Assembly (NCBI GenBank): GCA_024362935.1
Contig: JANCRA010000007.1
Span: 17,454,003-17,518,002 of the forward strand
Direction of reading: 5' to 3'
Origin: Setophaga petechia
Lineage: Eukaryota; Chordata; Aves; Passeriformes; Parulidae
Length of the DNA stretch: 64,000 nucleotides
Both the position numbers and the translations under genes were made by a program. Below the pieces are notes generated by a model. It saw only the letters and a list, made by a program, of their open reading frames with translations, did no database searches and was not told where the DNA came from. Positions 39,350 to 52,276 of this stretch are shown here, one piece after another. Every line of letters starts with the position of its first letter. The stretch's first letter is position 1.

Positions 39350-39640
39350 TAGTTAGGCTTGGGAGGCTGATGTGGAACTCGGGCTCTGATCATATCTGCT
39401 TGTCAAGGGAAAGCTCTATCTGATTTCTGCGCCTGATCACTCACTGACTGATATGACAGCCCATGTGTCTGAAGTGTTGAGCAGCAGGTAAGTGCTGACA
39501 CTTTGATTGGTCAGGCCACAGTTTGGGGATTGACAGCAATGTCTGCAATGACGTTGGAAGAGCAGCCAAGAATTTACTTTCTGTGGACAAATGGGATTAG
39601 TTACTATGTTTAGCTGACATTAAGCTATAAATTATCTGAA
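39350..39640. promoter_or_regulatory. Candidate conserved non-coding block
   Basis: A relatively GC-balanced stretch with several developmental-factor-like words: TGACAGC (near 39455) and TTGACAGC (near 39530), both MEIS/TGIF type, CTTTGATTGG (TCF-like, about 39501), TGACGTTGG (about 39549) and GGGATTAG (PITX/OTX-like, about 39592). It is recognised by motif density only; conservation could not be tested. Confidence 0.2.
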
Positions 39641-41984
39641 AGGTGGAAAGAAATTCCACTCAGAGTTCATGTAGAATTTCCATTTACTAATCTGGCTGCA
39701 CTGAGTCTGAATATTTATAAGGGTCATCCTTTACCGTGTTGTATACGTTTTTGATGGATGTTCTCAGTACTTAATTTGTTACAACATTCAAAGAACCCAG
39801 TTAAAAATCAGGCCTGGGCATATCAGGTGCTGTGTAAAGTCATAAAGTTAAGTTCTGAGAAGCTTACATTATATTACCCTAGTTCTGAGAGCAGCCAAGT
39901 ATTTGCTTAAAATTAGGTTGTTAGGTGTTCTTGCCTAGGGCTGTGGAGTTTCTTTTATTAATACTTCAGTGTTTAATGACTGTTTTATCTAATTTTTCTG
40001 TCTTTAAAGTATTTGCACCCACACAATTATGACAGTCATTCTTTGGTAGTTTTTCAGAGGTGGAAAATAGTCTGCCATGCTCAGCTCTCTGAAGAGAAGA
40101 TAGAGGGCCATTGGTGCTGTGTATATCTCTCCAGTCTCTGATACCTGCTCATAAAAATTTCTTTTAAGCACTGAGCCATTCTTTCTCTGTTAATGAAATT
40201 GCCAGGCTCAGAGACCTCAGTTTGAGTCTTGGGGAGTTTTATTCCTAATACTAAGCCTCCTTTCTCAGCAGAAGTCAGTCACTACTTATTCTTCTTAGAT
40301 GAAGTATGTAAAGCAAGTATAGCAGAGCTAACATTTAGGTGTCACAAGAACTTGCTTTCAGGGAGATATTTGTCACAATCCCTAGAGGACTGCAACTTTC
40401 TTTGTCCAGTTATAAGTAGACTTTTGCCTCTTAGTCCACCTTTATGCAATTCACAAGTCTAGGATTTCTTTTTTCTTGTCTAATAAGTTTTTTTTTTTAA
40501 TGACCTCAAACAATAAAATTTTTAATTTTGTTGTTTTAATTTGATTTGTCTGTGATTAGATCTGATGGAAAATAATGGAGAAATACTCTAATCTCTGTAG
40601 AACAGGGAGTAAATATAAGGTAACTGTTAGCTTTAATAAAAATGTGTTTTGTTAGTTGATTTCTACCTGTTGCTGTTTGTGGCAGGAAGCTTAGTATGTT
40701 ATCTTAAAATGTTTTGCAAATTTTGCTTTAAGCTGTTCTATATGGCTGCTTTGTCAATTGTTTAGTAATTGTGCAGCCGCAATTCCTGTTTAAAGTTGTC
40801 CTTAGGAGAAGGAATTTAGTGTACTGCTCTGCAGACTGTGGCTGGCCTTTTATGTTACAAAGGTTTTGTGGCTGAAAAAAGACAGGTTTTGATGGTCACT
40901 GGCTTATAGCTGGCAACTGATGGATTTGGGGTGGCTGGAGAGCTGTTTTCCTTTTTCATTTCTCTCTTCTGTTATAACTCTTTCTTGCCCTTTTTCATAC
41001 CATATTTCATATAGTTTTCATTTCATGTGTGCATTTTGAAAGGTGCCCATTAGTTTGAGTGAGGGTGCTTGGGAAGTCTGATGGAGCAACTAAATAGGAG
41101 AGAAAGGAGAAGAGGCTGCCTGTGCTTACAGTGGACAGGTTGCACTTCCTTGCTCTGTGTATTTGATTTATCTGTGCTCATAGTACTAGTGAATAGTCTT
41201 CTAATAAATCACTTTAAAAATTGGCATGTTTCAGCATGCAACAATTGTAATTCTGGTGTTGATGTACCAAATTTTAGAGAGATTTTTGATGCATTTCTGA
41301 CTAACATGGTATTCAAAGTACTCCAAATTTTTGAAAAATATTGAAATTTTTTATTTGATGCCTTTCAGTTACTGGTTATGTAAATCTTTAGTTGTTCAGA
41401 TAGAGCAGAAATTAGAAATGACCAGCATGTGTATGCCCTATATATGTTTTCAGTGCAGAACCTGATGGTTAGATCTACAGACAGGTAAAATCTCAGAGCT
41501 TGTCATTATGCATCTCTACAGGCTTAAAGCTGTATTTGCTTTCAAGTCTCATGCAAAAATTGCCATAATTAGAAGAATGGAAGGCTCAGATAATGGTTCA
41601 CACTGTAGAGTTAGTTGTATACAGATGTTAGTTGTATCAAGAGTTTTCAATATTTTATCTGGGTGATTTTGAGTTCTTGAAGAATACTTCTTTTCCATAT
41701 GAAGTTCTTTGAATTGCTGTTATTTTTCTTATTTACTCATGTAAATTGCCATCTGTCATAAAGGATGCTAAAGGTGTACTCTAGCCCATTAGCTGCTTGA
41801 GGTTTTTATCTGTTTCTTTCTTAGTTGCTGATGTCTTCATTTTTTTTGAGAGAAGTTGGTGTTGTTAAATTTATTTTGCAAAACAGGAGTGAGAACCCTT
41901 TTCTCTAAGGCTATGTCTCAACAGTGAGGTGAACCAGACTTCACCATCTTCCTTAGATGGTGTTGAACCTCCATTTTTGAAAAG

Positions 41985-43358
41985 TTGAAAAAGAAGACCC
42001 AGAGAGCTACAAGCTCCTACCTTTGTGCCCAGCACGATCGTGGAGCAGATCCTCCTGGAACCTAAACTAAGGCTCATGGAAAAAAAGGATGTGATTGGTT
42101 TCAGTATGACTGTACTAAGGGCAAATCATGCTTGACAAATTTAGTGTTCCTCTATGAGGTGTTTACAGTGTTAAGGATAAGGAAACAGCAACTGATGTAA
42201 TCTACCTGTATTTGTGCAAAGTGCTTGACACTGTCCCACACGACATCCTTGTCTCTCATCTGGGAAAACGTGGATTCCAGACGGATGGACCACTCAGTGG
42301 ATAAGAAATTGGCTGGATTGCTGCACTCAAAAGAGTTGTGATCAACAGCTCGCTGTCCAGGTGGAGACTGGTGACAGGTGAATCAGTGGTCAGTGACAAA
42401 GCCCTCAGGGATTGGTACTGGGACCAGTGCTGTTGAACATTTTTTTGGCAGCGTGGATGGTGGGGTTGAGTGTGTCGATGACACCAAACTCTGTGATATG
42501 GTCAACACACTGAAGGGAAGGGATGGCATCCAAAGGGACCTTGACAGGCCTTCAGATGTGAGCTGGTGTGAGGCTCATGAAGTTCAACAAAGCCAAGTTC
42601 AAGGTCCTGCACCTGGATTGGGGCATTCCAAACACAAATGCAGGCTGGGAGGAGAGTGGATAGAGAGCAGCCCTGAGGAAAAGGTCTTGGGGTATTGGTT
42701 GATGGGAGGCTCGACATGACCTGGAGAATGTGCACCTGCAGCCCAGAAGGCCTGTCCTGGGCTATACCAAAAGCAGTGTGGCCATCAGGTTGAGTGAGGG
42801 GATTCTGCCCCACTGCTCTGTGAGAGCCCACCTGGAGTGCTGCATGCAGCTCTGCGGTCCCCAGCATAAGAAGCACATGGACCTGTTGGAGCAATTTAAA
42901 GGGGAGGCTGTGAAGAAGATGGTCAGAGGGCTGGAGCACCTGAGCACAGGGCTGTCCTGTGAATACAGGCTGGGAGAGTTGGAGTTGTTCAGCCTGGACA
43001 AGAGAAGACTCTGGGGAGACCTTACAGCTCCTTCCACTACCTAAAGGGGCTGCAAGAGAGCTGCAGAGGGACTTTTGACGAAGGTGTGTAGCTGTAGGAC
43101 AAGGGGGAATGGCATCTAACTGGAAGAGGAAAGGTTTAGATTAGATAAAAGGAAGAAATACTTCACTCTTTAGGATAGTAAGGCACTGGTACAAGTTGCC
43201 CAGAGAACTTGCAGATGCCCAGTCCCTGGAAGTGTTCAAGGTCAGGTTGGATGGGGCTTTGAGCAACCTGGTCTATTTGACAGGGTTCCTACCCATGGCA
43301 GAGGGATTGGAACTAGATGATCTTTCAGGTCTCTTCCAACCTGAATTATTCTATGATT
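41985..43358 (+). mobile_element. CR1 LINE, 5'-truncated, with decayed reverse-transcriptase region
   Basis: A sense-strand CR1 fragment of about 1.37 kb. Reading across several frames it shows recognisable CR1 reverse-transcriptase words: GATCGTGGAGCAGATCCTCC near 42036, a DTVPHDIL-type segment near 42230-42250, a damaged catalytic region reading VDDTKLCD near 42475-42500 where CR1 normally has FADD, RLGGEWIESSPEEK near 42640-42680, and GLEHLS near 42925. The 3' end carries GGTCTCTTCCAACCTG and finishes at ATTATTCTATGATT, the typical CR1 terminus. Frameshifts, stops and small deletions show it is long dead. It lies in the sense direction of GBF1. Confidence 0.93.
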
Positions 43359-46300
43359 TTATTTTTTTCAAGCTGTAGTACTTGAGCCATACTGCATAAA
43401 AATAGTCATGTATACAAATAAAATCATTTAGTACATGACTATTTAAAAGTGCTCTGAAACTTAAACTATTAGAGGTGTTGGAGGCAAATATTTCCACTGA
43501 GTAAAGTTTTCTCTGCAAACATTTCTCACTTAGGCTAAGCCTTGTGAGTACTAGCTTGGGGCAGTAGATGAGACTTAATGTGTAAATGATAAATTAACAT
43601 TCCCTTTTGTCTCTCTACTTAGGGATCCCTTGATGATTTTTTTAAAACTTTTTTTTTATTATTAAATGGCTACAGGCTTCTCCATGCACTTCCAGTTTCA
43701 CCCACTACCTCATGCTGGCAGTAAATAGTCTGCAAAAAATGTCATTTGCTGGTGGATTGTTTTTCTGTTTATTGGAGGTGACATGAGCAGTGGGGCAGTG
43801 GCAAAGAGGCCGTGTTGCCATTGCTAAATATACATCCCTGACAGTCTGATAATGGGTTCCAGGAAGTTCAGTGGAAAATTAAAACAAAGCAACATTTATA
43901 GCTGATTGAACTTGAAAAGCAGTTTTCATGTTGAATGGCAAATATGTGGACTTCAGCATTCCAGGAGACTGATGCAGCTCCACTGGATGGGCCTGACCTT
44001 GTGTGCAGAATGGACTGTGGACACAGCAGCAGGCAGAATGGCTTCATCTATAGAGGACTTCATGGGGAGGAAAAATTTGCTATCGTGCACAGAAATTGTT
44101 TTCACATACGCTTATATTTATACAGTGTCCACAGGTCTGAATAGCATCTTTCGTGTGAGGGTTTTGCAGCCTGTTAGCACTACAAGAATGTCTGGTACTG
44201 GGCCTGTCTTTGTCCCTGCCAAAGCACTAAAAATACCTTTCCATCTATCCCCTCTCTGAAGCTGTAAGCAGAGTTTACTTTTATTGGTTTTGTAAAATAT
44301 TGCAGAAGTTACAAATCATGTTCTCAACAGCAGTAAGTGGAGCTTGGGTATAGAAAGCTGTATTTTCCATGTCCGCCTTTCTGTGTTTAGAAGGTACCCC
44401 TACCCCAAACCCCAGAAACTCAGAAAACAAATAAACTGAAAATGTGTTTCATGCTTACTAATATTCAGTTGTTTTTTGTTTATGATAGACCAAACACTCC
44501 TGGAAATGAAACTTGTGATGCAGAAAAAGAGTAGATTTTTTCTCAGAACATTGTGTCAGCTAAGTTACCAGTTAGAACTTTGACAGGTCAAACAGCAAGC
44601 TGCAGGCTGGATGGCCGACTTTGACTGAAACATGGCTGCTGAAAGTAAATTTGATGAAGACTTCCTTGGTTAAGATAATCAGAAATAAAACTTGTAAGTG
44701 AGCTAGCTGCTACAGGTTTTGAGTACCTATTTCAGATTGGACTAGAGTGAATTTTAAAAGATGACTAATGACTTCCACTTGGTCACAAGACTAAGGTACT
44801 TGCTACTTTGTTTCTTTTGGCTGGTACTCGAGATTGCGCCTTCAGTATTAAGGGTGTCCATAGATGAAAACACGTCAAGGCTCTAGCCTTTTGCAGTGTT
44901 AAAAGTTCGGCAGATATTACTTTGTTGTTGGACAAACCATGATGGTGTTTGTAAATAGCTTAAAATCGTCAGGCTTTTTTCTTTTGCAGTTTTTAATAAT
45001 AATTTTGAATTGTGAGATTTAGAGCTGAGTTATGTGGAATTTTAAGTATCAAACTCAATATATGTCAGTTTTAAAGTCAGCTAAATGTTTAGAGCTGAAA
45101 ACATCTAAACATTTATGTGGCTGTATTGTCTGTCTGGTTACTTGTCAAAAAAAAATACATTCGATGGTCTGCCTATATCTGAATGTTCCTACTCCCCAAA
45201 CCAAACAAGAAAAACAGGTCTAAGAGTGTGAACTGAGCACTTCCTTGCTGCCTTATATTTCTCACATGAAAAAGTAGCAGATTGTTTACAAATACAGGGA
45301 ATGTTAACTCCATCTCTGGTCCATTCTGCCTCTGGAAGGGTTGGACAGTGCACTTAATGGAGCCCTTCTCATCTGCTCAGCCGCATGTGATGCAACTCCA
45401 CTCTGTCTGTTTGCTTGTGTTTGGTTTATAAACTTGGATATAAACTGGTGTCAGTCCCTCGCATCACTTATGCATTAGTGTAACACAAATTCAAGGCTTT
45501 TTCTCTGTCATGTTTAATATCGTGATCCTTTTCAGTTCCATGGCTTGAGAGCCACGTGCTTCTGAGTGGTTGTACTGTATTCAGTTCTGCGCTGTATCTG
45601 CACTGAGTTTGAGGCTGCTGTTGTGCCTGGAGGACCTGCTGAGCTGTTAATAGCTTGTGACAGGCCTGTGCTCCAGTTTAAACTGATCTGTCTTTTTTTG
45701 AGAGTCTAGAGTTTTTCAGTGAAGGCAGAAAATACTGCTGACTCAACTCTCCTTTTTCATCTGACGTTTTTACTAACTAGTCTCAGACTGCAGCTGTTTC
45801 ACTGACTCTTACTTGTTCTGTGGCGCTCTGAATTAACTGTGAGCTGTAAAAGGCTTTTTCAACACTTAACTGCATCTAAATCTGCAGTAGACTAAAACTG
45901 AACTTCTGGAATTTTATGCTAAGGATTGGGCCTTATATTCTTTAATATCAGTGAAGTCGAGGCCAGGACCCTTACATGGGGTTTTTGCTGGGGCTATGGA
46001 GTGTAGCACTTTGTCAGAAAATCAGTTTTTATCAGTCCATTTTTATGCTTTAGTTTAACATGAATGCTTTAGAGAAGGGCTTTCTCTCAATTTTTAACAG
46101 CTCTTTCTGCTTGTAATGATTATTCTTGGCAAGAATAAAGCAGTCAAATCTGTTGGAGTCTGACATCCTTTTTAACCTCGGTGCAGTGAGTTATCCTTTC
46201 AAATTCCCCTGCTGCTCTCATCCTCTCTGAACACAGCTCATTTTAGCCGTTAGTTCCACAAGCTCGTTTAAAACGAGTAATTTATTATGAGTAATGAGGT

Positions 46301-46599
46301 GTGTGCTTTTAAGTGAAAGACAACAAATTGGCTGCTGTGCAAGCCTTTCAAATTCCTGAGTGTGCTTGGAGGTGTGGGTTACAGGAGAAGCAGATAGCAA
46401 GTGAAAACAACTCTATGCTGGGCTCAGCTGCTCAAAGTATTTGTGGTGTTGCGTGTTTATTTATGAGCCTGTCTTTGCTGGGGATTCGCTGCCCTGTATC
46501 CTGGTAGAGAAGACTCACAGGCAGAATGAGGAAGCCCTCATTAATCTTCATGCTCTTGTTTAGAATTTCTTGTGCTGCCTGCTGCGGCTTCTGTTGGAG

Positions 46600-47240
46600 C
46601 AGGCACTGGCCTCTCGCAGTGAATTGAAATGGCTAAGATTAATATTAATCCCTTTAATACTGCAGCTCATGATATAGTCATTAGGTGACTTGGAACTAAT
46701 CCTGCCCACCTAACTAGTGTGATTTATTAAATACACATGGAGGATTTAGTGTGAATACAACGTGGTGGAATAGGCATCAAATAAATACCGCTGTGTATCT
46801 GTGTTAATGCTGGCAGATTGGGACACAATTGCAGGACAGCCTAGGAAGAAGCAGGAGTGCAAGGGATACTTATCACACGGTTCAGTGGAGTTTACCTTTT
46901 TTGGATTAGCAGTAATGATTTTTCTGGCTGGACACAGCATGTGCCAAGAGGTAACAGCAGCCAAAATGAGGCTTAAAAAATAGAATTAATAGAATGGGGG
47001 AAGCATGAATACATTTATATGCTGCACTCAGCAGCAGAAACTGCTCAGTTTCCTTGCTGTCCTCTGAGGAGACAGCAGATTGTCTTCATTGTCTGCCTGA
47101 TCCTTTCAATGCAGGGCTCCAGTTAACATTCCTTCTGCAAACATTCAAGGTATAGAGTAGGAAGACAGTTAATTAGTACTAAACTAATGAGCATTAACCT
47201 GCTATTTCAAAATAACAGAGGCTTCTCTTGCAACAGTTTG
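46600..47240. promoter_or_regulatory. Homeodomain-motif-rich candidate enhancer
   Basis: A perfect 14-bp palindrome GATTAATATTAATC (46637-46650) overlaps a bicoid-type TAATCC (46646-46651); another TAATCC lies at 46697-46702. Further on are TTAATTAG (47169-47176), CTAATGAG (47184-47191), ATTAA (47193-47197) and a TEAD-like ACATTCCTT (near 47127). TAATCC is the preferred site of PITX/OTX-class proteins. Such clustering in a bystander-gene intron next to a homeobox gene fits an enhancer, but conservation and activity are untested. Confidence 0.3.
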
Positions 47241-48446
47241 GAAAAATAGCTGGTCCTTTTTCCTTTTGGGCATGATAGAGGTCTCTGTGGAATTGTTTTT
47301 GATGGGCTATTTACTGGTTTTGATTAAGAAAGGATTGTTTAAAGCAACTAAGCAGAAAACAGTGGTCTGGGTAAGTAATGTCTGTGTATATAGCTCTGAA
47401 GAGTGACTTCCTGACCTCAGCCCTGGTGACATACCAAGTTTGACATGGTAGGGAAGAGAGATCAAAGGTAAAGTTGATCCATTTCTAGATGCTGGAGGTA
47501 GAAGATTGTGAGAGTTTAGGAAATTATTTAAGTTCAGTCCAAACAGTGACTATTAAAGCTGACAGGCTACAAAATACTGCACTGTGAGCAGCACAAGTTT
47601 CTTTGCTTATCGTCTAAGAAACCTTTGTGTGAGCTGAATTAGCCATGTAAGAGCTGGCAAGGAAAGATTAAAATCTGTATGCAAAGATTTTAAGCTCTTT
47701 ATGCCTATCATTTGCTCTTTGCACTTCAAATCTTTTTAGTTAAAGCCACAAAATAGGGAGCTTTTCTTGACATTGCCTCTTTTGAGATGCTTTCACTAGC
47801 TCACTCATGGAGAAAGGATTAAAACACAGATTCAGTATGACTGAATGAGTAGCTCTGAACAGGTTGGGGGGTAAACTTGGTTGTGGCCAGATTATCCTTT
47901 CCAGAATGTGGTGCTGAAGGACAGATTTTTTTAAAGCAGAGCTACAGGCAGGAGAGGTAGAGACAAGTGTGAGGGGCAGAGCTTGCTGAGCTGCACCTGT
48001 GACAAATTCAGAAATTATTTATTAGTATATTTTATTTTTGACCTAAATTTTCAGAAAAAGAAACAAAGTTTTATGTTTGAAGGCTACTTGAACTGAAGAG
48101 GAATTATCTCTGTGGAAGGAGGACTTGCAGTTTGTCCTGCCAACTTCCTCAATATTAGTAAGAACAGAATGTTGCATTTCAAGTTGAAATGCTTACCTGG
48201 GCAGAGATTTGGAAGATCCTATTTATGATCACACTAGTGTTGAAGAGATGAGTTGTTCTGTGCAAGAGGATGGATACTATTGACCAAGTGTGAGCCAGCC
48301 TGTTGTTCCAAGTAGAAGTCTGATACATTGCTCATGTTAACTGTAGTTTTTCTAAGATTCTTTTTGCTTCTTCCTCCTCCTGAGCTTTATTAACCAAACC
48401 TTTTTAAACCAGCTGTACTTCTTCCACAACTCTTGCATACTCTTAC

Positions 48447-48466
48447 TTTTTTTTTTTTTTTTTTTT
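48447..48466 (+). repeat. T20 homopolymer
   Basis: Uninterrupted run of 20 T on the coding strand. No transposon body lies on either side. Confidence 0.95.
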
Positions 48467-50099
48467 AAGTCTGTACTTGTCATTTCTGCTCTATTTGGAA
48501 GACTTCTGCTTTTGAATTGAATTTTCATTGAGATGTAACCTGATTCAGACCAGACTGAGATCTGTGTTGCTAGGTTGTTAACCTTTAAAAGGGGACATAA
48601 AGCACCTCATAGTTTTTTCCTTACCTTTTGTTACTTGGGATCCGAGTATGAGGTTGTCTGATGCTTTAAGTGTGATTCATTTTGTTTTGAACCATGTAAT
48701 AGAAAGCCAGAAATGTTTAATTATGATAGTAGCAAATAATTTTTTAGTGAGATGAGTTTAAATGTCTGGCCTGTTTCAAAGAGGGGATGGGACTCTGCTT
48801 GCCTGTTCAGTTGTCTTTATCAGTCAATGTGGGAATACAGCTGTGACTTCTCATAAGGGATGCAAGGTCATGCACTAACTCTTCAGAGACCATATACAAT
48901 TTCTGATGGAATAAATCTGGTTGTAGCTAAGGAAATTCAAAGTATGCTAAATATGAATCTTGCTGAAATGTATGTTTTGATCTTTTACATTTGGGGTTTT
49001 AGTTATAGGTTGTCATTGGTTCTGAAGTAACATTGTCTGATACAGAATGATAGAATTGTCAAAATAATTGTTGTCGTGTCAATGATTTATCAAATAAATG
49101 TTATTTTATCTAGATTTTGGATTTTACTGAGTGATAGTAATATTGATTTTTTTTCTCTCTGACTATGAGGTACCCTCATCTCAAGACCCCTCCCTAGCAC
49201 TGCTACAGTTCTTCAGTGGCTGTAAAAGGACAGAGCAGATTTGTTTTAGGTGAAATTCCAGGCTGTCAGAGGATGTGTGGATCCTCCTATAAGTCCCATG
49301 TCTTCTGGGTTGCTGAGTTGATTGTTACTCTGAAAGCATACTAGAAAGCTAAGAAACTGCTAGGACTTAGTAGAAATTAAAATTTTAATGTAGAGCAGAA
49401 CAAGATATAGTTCTTTCTTCTAAAAAGCCTAATGGGGAGGCAGGGAGGTTTTTCTGTTAGTTTACCTGCTGGCTGTTCATACACTAGTCAGATTATTTCT
49501 GAGTTAATAGCTTAACTCAAAAATTTCCAATCTAAATAGGCTGCAGTTGTTATTTCTGTTTGTCTGTGAAAAGTACTTTACTTTATCCTCACTACTTACT
49601 ATTGAAATAATTCACATTTGTATGTATTGATGTTCGTTCAGTGGCTGCAAGAGTTATTTAGAATACAGCAAGGAAGAAGACTTGGGGGTTTTTGTGTGTG
49701 AAAAGGAGCATTGACTATTCAAGGAGTTACAGCATGGTGTAGTGACTGTTAGTACAGTTACAGCAGGTGTAACTCAGCTGAATCCTGTTAGAATGCAGTC
49801 ATACATTAATTTAATAATAACAAGTAAAATGTAAAGGGTCTGATATTTTGTAAATGCTCCTCACCAATGACTTTCTAAAGCAAATAAATGCCTCTAAATT
49901 CAGTTAATAAATGATATGTAGTGTTTTGAATAAAAGTATTTAGAATTAAAAAGAAATCTAAAAATATAAATTTTTGTTTTGTTTTAATAGTCAGATGGGA
50001 CATTTTTTACAAAGTCACAGTCAGAGCAAGTGATGAATACCTCACTTTGAGTCTTCTAACCTTTTAAGTTAGTTTATGCAGTGAAATGGATAGTGAGTG

Positions 50100-50122
50100 A
50101 TTTACTGTAATGTACAGTAAAT
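50100..50122. repeat. Perfect 10-bp inverted repeat with 3-base loop
   Basis: ATTTACTGTA (50100-50109) pairs with TACAGTAAAT (50113-50122) around ATG. Confidence 0.8.
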
Positions 50123-50571
50123 TTGCTGCATGTGCTAGTTCCTGTCAAGGAGGGATGGCTACAAAACAGTCTTTATATATTTGAACAGAACTTTGCAGGC
50201 ATTTAGGAAATAAAGGCAGTAATCCAGATAAAGACAAGTATAGTTCATCCAAGTCTTCCCTACTTTCCACCTTTTTAAATATGAATGCATTTTAGAAAAG
50301 GGTAGAGCAAAAGTTTTCTGTCCCTACCCGGCACCGTGTTGAGTATCTTGGAGTAATCATGTCTCCTTCCCTCTCTAGGTATTTTGTCTGCCAGCTTTCT
50401 GCTTCTCCTTGTGTAGTTTAGTGAAAAAATATTTTGAGGAGAAGGAAGTGTTTTTCTATATTTAATCTATTGCTATTTATTAATTATCTAGGAATAATAG
50501 GTATAAGTGCTAGCTCTGTGCCTTTTTGTATTGATAACCCCTCTTGAGATCGCTCAACTTAGTGAAGATAC

Positions 50572-50630
50572 TTTTTTTTTTCCATTTTAATTTAATTTTT
50601 TTTCATTTTAATTTTTTTTCATTTACTGCC
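50572..50630 (+). repeat. T-rich tract with repeated CATTTTAATTTTT units
   Basis: A T10 run is followed by three imperfect copies of CATTTTAATT plus T8 runs. Confidence 0.85.
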
Positions 50631-50799
50631 ATTCTGTAATAAAACAGTCTTTGGTGAGTGGGACCTACTAGTGGTCTTCTTCTACCTAAAGGAGGATTAA
50701 AAAAAAGGCAGAGCCACTTACATGGGCTAGAGATCCATCACCATGAATATGGATTATTCCTGTTGTACTTGGGAGGAAAATGTTGAGAGAGAGTTAAAT

Positions 50800-50970
50800 A
50801 CTGGGACAGGGGAAGAGAGATTGGAATCTCCATCCATGGAGATTTTTACAGTTTGACTGAACAAGGCCTTGAAGCAACCTGTTAGAGCTCCAGAGCAGTC
50901 ATTGAATGCTGGTTGAAGTAGATGACCTGCAGGGAGCTCTTCAATCCAAACCTCTCTGTGGTTCTGTGCT
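50800..50970 (+). mobile_element. Diverged CR1 3'-end fragment
   Basis: CTGGGACAGGGGAAGAGAGA, AATCTCCATCCATGGAGATT, GAGCAGTCATTGAATG, GTAGATGACCTGCAGG and a terminal CTCTGTGGTTCTGTG follow in order the last roughly 170 bases of avian CR1. It is heavily mutated and therefore old. Confidence 0.75.
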
Positions 50971-51964
50971 GGTTGTCTTAGTAATTCTTAATCTCCACTT
51001 TGTATTTGTCTGATCAGACAAGTGCTGCCTGTTTGTTTAAAACATAATCAGATGATCTTTAAAGTGCACATACTCTTCGCTGTTTGCTCTGAACAGTTCC
51101 TCTTTTTATGCACTTGGATGGCACAGATGTCTTAAGTGTCAGCTCAGGTGATTTCCATGTTGAAACATCAGGTCTTAAACAGCAGAATCTCTGCCAGATT
51201 ATAGGCTTGGCTGTCCAGTATGTTCTAAAATATGTGGGAGCAGGAAAGGGAAGGGCTGTGTCCTTCCATTTCCCCCAGTGCCTCTTCTCTGCTTGGAATG
51301 TGAAGTGAGTCTGAAGGATTCTGCTGGTCCCTTGAGTATGTCATTATCCATTTGAAGGAACCTAGCAGGTGAAGCTGATATATAAGGAGCATTGCATTTT
51401 CTCCTACTCTCTCAAAAGCACACAGTTGTGGATGTTTGTACTCAACAGAACCAGTGTGAAATTTAGTCACAGCCACAGCATGTGTTCTAATTTTCCGGGG
51501 AAACTTTCTCCCAGCTGTGGGTTAACCCTTTCTCCACCCTTCTTTCTGCTTCTCCAACTTTTGGGAAATTTCAGGGAGCATTTTCTGTGATCAAGGAAAC
51601 CTTGAGAGCTGGAAAAAAAATTAGTTCTCAGTGCTTCTATTGGGGAAGGGAATAAAATTAAAACTGGGTGTTCATGGAATGTGTGTAGGAGATTTGATTT
51701 TGGGTTTTTTTAGTTTCTTTAAAACAATTGAAACAACTGTATTATTGCACCCCTCAGTTTTTGTCCTATGCTATGACAAAACTAAACTGAAGTTACATTG
51801 CTGCCATCAGTCTTAAGGTGCTGCTTACCATGCTGTTGTAAAGGTTCTGACCCCAGTAAGCTGCATTCATTTTAGGAGTTTTGCTATTCTAACTCACAGG
51901 GTTAAATTGAATTTTTAAAGGAGGTGTTACAGATGCTGTGTTGACCAGGACTAAAGGGAGTGCC

Positions 51965-52004
51965 TTTTTTTTTTTTTTTTTTGTCTTTTTTTTTTTTTTT
52001 TTTT
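51965..52004 (+). repeat. Double poly-T tract
   Basis: T18, then GTC, then T19. On the minus strand this gives a meaningless poly-lysine reading frame. Confidence 0.95.
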
Positions 52005-52214
52005 CAAGCAGATATGGTAAGAGTGAGAGCATTTCCTCTTTGTGGAAGGGATCTGCTTGCAGGTATATTGTTACCACTTCCTGAAGCCTATTATAGTGAG
52101 GAAGAAACGTGTTTGACATTCTTTCTATGCACTAGAAAAGCATGTTTGGAATTATATTTTGAGTTATCTATGTGTGTAAAAGAAGGGAAACTTTATTTCA
52201 GCAGGAATATATGT

Positions 52215-52276
52215 ATTTCTAGATTTTAAATCTAGAAATTTAAAAATGTAAACAACCGCAGTAAATTTAAATTTAC
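52215..52276. repeat. Pair of adjacent palindromes
   Basis: ATTTCTAGATT (52215-52225) pairs perfectly with AATCTAGAAAT (52229-52239) across TTA. A 16-bp perfect palindrome GTAAATTTAAATTTAC follows at 52261-52276. GTAAACAACC occurs at 52248-52257 and again near 52301-52310. The density of inverted repeats is striking, but no transposon termini or target duplications are recognised. Confidence 0.75.

Larger units (their letters stand above)
22968..41984. other. Intron 3 segment: mostly unique AT-rich DNA
   Basis: No gene supported. Noteworthy items are listed separately: an exon-like CpG patch at 24092-24192, a TTTG run at 24629-24645, T/G-rich tracts at 25120-25290 and 33480-33575, a hairpin at 30005-30028, a CpG patch at 31441-31510, a MIR-like fragment at 37545-37600, and a possible conserved block at 39350-39640. 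Elsewhere I see nothing I can name. Confidence 0.5.
43359..50799. other. Intron 3 segment: unique DNA with one candidate regulatory block
   Basis: No gene supported. It includes the TAAT-rich block at 46600-47240, a 20-T run at 48447-48466, a perfect hairpin at 50100-50122 and the T-rich tract at 50572-50630. I see no other transposon or RNA gene. Confidence 0.5.

Noticed and set aside
42378..43044. Two open frames resembling reverse-transcriptase pieces
   Set aside because: They are fragments of the decayed CR1 element, interrupted by frameshifts and stops, not a host gene.
51889..52119. Minus-strand frame with a poly-lysine run
   Set aside because: The lysines are the complement of the poly-T tract; no real protein.
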